From the NCBI GenBank assembly GCA_013298625.1, contig JAAFIF010000034.1:16529-80528 (forward strand): a stretch of 64,000 nucleotides of DNA. The letters are read 5' to 3'. The position numbers and the translations under genes were made by a program. The first letter of the stretch is position 1. Every line of letters begins with the position of its first letter. The stretch comes from Myxococcales bacterium (GTDB lineage Bacteria > Myxococcota_A > Polyangia > Polyangiales > Ga0077539). The notes beneath the pieces are model-generated. The model saw only the letters and a list, made by a program, of their open reading frames with translations, was not told the DNA's origin and did not search any database. This document shows, piece after piece, positions 63,484-64,000 of the stretch.

Positions 63484-64000
63484 TCACCGACGGCGCAGCG
63501 AAATGGTCCCCGGCTCGCGCGTCCCGCTCGCGCTCGTGTCCCGGTAGCGAAGGGTGCTCTCGGCGATGCAGTACTCCCAGCGCTTGTTGAGCGTGGCCGA
63601 GACGATCTCGTTGCCCATGATGCTGTAGCCGTCGCCGTCGTCGATCGTGTAGCTCGCGGTCGCGCGGCAGTTGCACGCTCCCGTGGGGGTCGCTGTGCAG
63701 GTCGCGCCCGGAGCTCCGCGCTGCACGAGCGCTTGCAGCGTCGCGCACCCTCCGACGGGCGTCGCGCAAATGTCCGGGACGAACAGCTCGACCGTCGCTT
63801 CGGACTGCGCCACGCGGCGCGCGACCATCGGCGCGCTTCCGAAGACCACCCTGCCCCGCGCGCGCCCTTCGCGACGGGTCACCATCGCGCCAGGGCACGC
63901 GGCGAGCGCGCTCTCGATCGGAACCTCGATGCAGGCGCCAGAGACATCCCACGTCCCCACCACGTCGCCGCCGCACGCGGTGACCGCCGGGCACGTCCCC
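63484..64000 (-). CDS. Secreted lipoprotein-like protein, 5-prime end beyond window
   Basis: A partial gene: the frame stays open to the last base of the window and its start lies outside. The visible part includes TCPAVTACGGDVVGTWDVSG, the typical start of a Cys-rich mature lipoprotein after its tether, with Cys residues in SGACIEVPIESALAACPGAM, CATPVGGCATL and CTATPTGACNCRATA. It is probably a beta-sandwich surface protein related to other myxobacterial lipoproteins with a VxGTW motif. It ends near the rplC promoter. Function unknown. Confidence 0.72.
   Translation of the reverse strand, partial: GTCPAVTACGGDVVGTWDVSGACIEVPIESALAACPGAMVTRREGRARGRVVFGSAPMVARRVAQSEATVELFVPDICATPVGGCATLQALVQRGAPGATCTATPTGACNCRATASYTIDDGDGYSIMGNEIVSATLNKRWEYCIAESTLRYRDTSASGTREPGTISLRRR

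Overview
The window is very GC-rich, Gram-negative chromosomal DNA. Its content points to a myxobacterium-like deltaproteobacterium, probably near Polyangiales/Sandaracinaceae. The clues are many one-off secreted lipoproteins with MopE-type metal-binding and CxxDxC repeats, two proteins ending in Cys-x-Cys, a hydrophobic helix and an Arg cluster (MYXO-CTERM-like), a large outer-membrane barrel, an NtrC-type regulator and a chemosensory cluster with a HEAT-repeat protein. No phage, insertion sequence, CRISPR array or rRNA operon was seen. The species assignment is inference.

Layout. 0-6 kb: ECF sigma factor and zinc-motif anti-sigma factor, a leucine-rich solenoid gene bracketed by a 29-bp direct repeat, and an OPT transporter with a coupled membrane protein. 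6-17 kb: parvulin lipoprotein, NtrC-like regulator, Nudix hydrolase, an operon of a GT39-type membrane glycosyltransferase, a STAS protein and aspartate kinase, then a DUF882 peptidase. 17-21 kb: TldD/PmbA protease pair and tRNA-Leu(UAG) with a terminator. 21-29 kb: cytochrome P450, a methyltransferase, and an envelope cluster of two paralogous lipoproteins, a lipoprotein hydrolase and a beta-barrel.

29-34.6 kb is a polyhydroxyalkanoate (PHA) locus. It holds a PHA-synthase-like protein with Ser in place of the catalytic Cys, a phasin-like protein, the regulator PhaR, a PhaE-tail-like small protein, an acyl-CoA synthetase and a canonical PHA synthase. Two near-identical TGC boxes sit the same distance upstream of -35 elements in front of the two small granule-type genes. 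34.6-41.7 kb: a six-helix membrane pseudokinase, a MYXO-CTERM-like protein, a pair of coupled histidine kinases, and GluQ. 41.8-48.7 kb: a lone dehydrogenase E2, a PEGA/MopE envelope operon, a SUMF1-fold protein, an M23 peptidase and a propeller lipoprotein.

48.7-63.2 kb is one long minus-strand run. It starts with ribosomal protein L3 outside its usual S10 operon, then rlmE, a PfkB kinase and DUF971. A chemosensory set follows (cheY, cheA, two cheW, HEAT protein, cheR, cheB) with no receptor gene. It ends with a GAF coiled-coil protein, a single-domain receiver, a two-ring ClpB-like AAA+ ATPase, and a translationally coupled protein that looks like an aldehyde dehydrogenase stripped of its catalytic cysteine. 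That last module is my best candidate for an undescribed system. A lipoprotein gene is cut by the right edge of the window.
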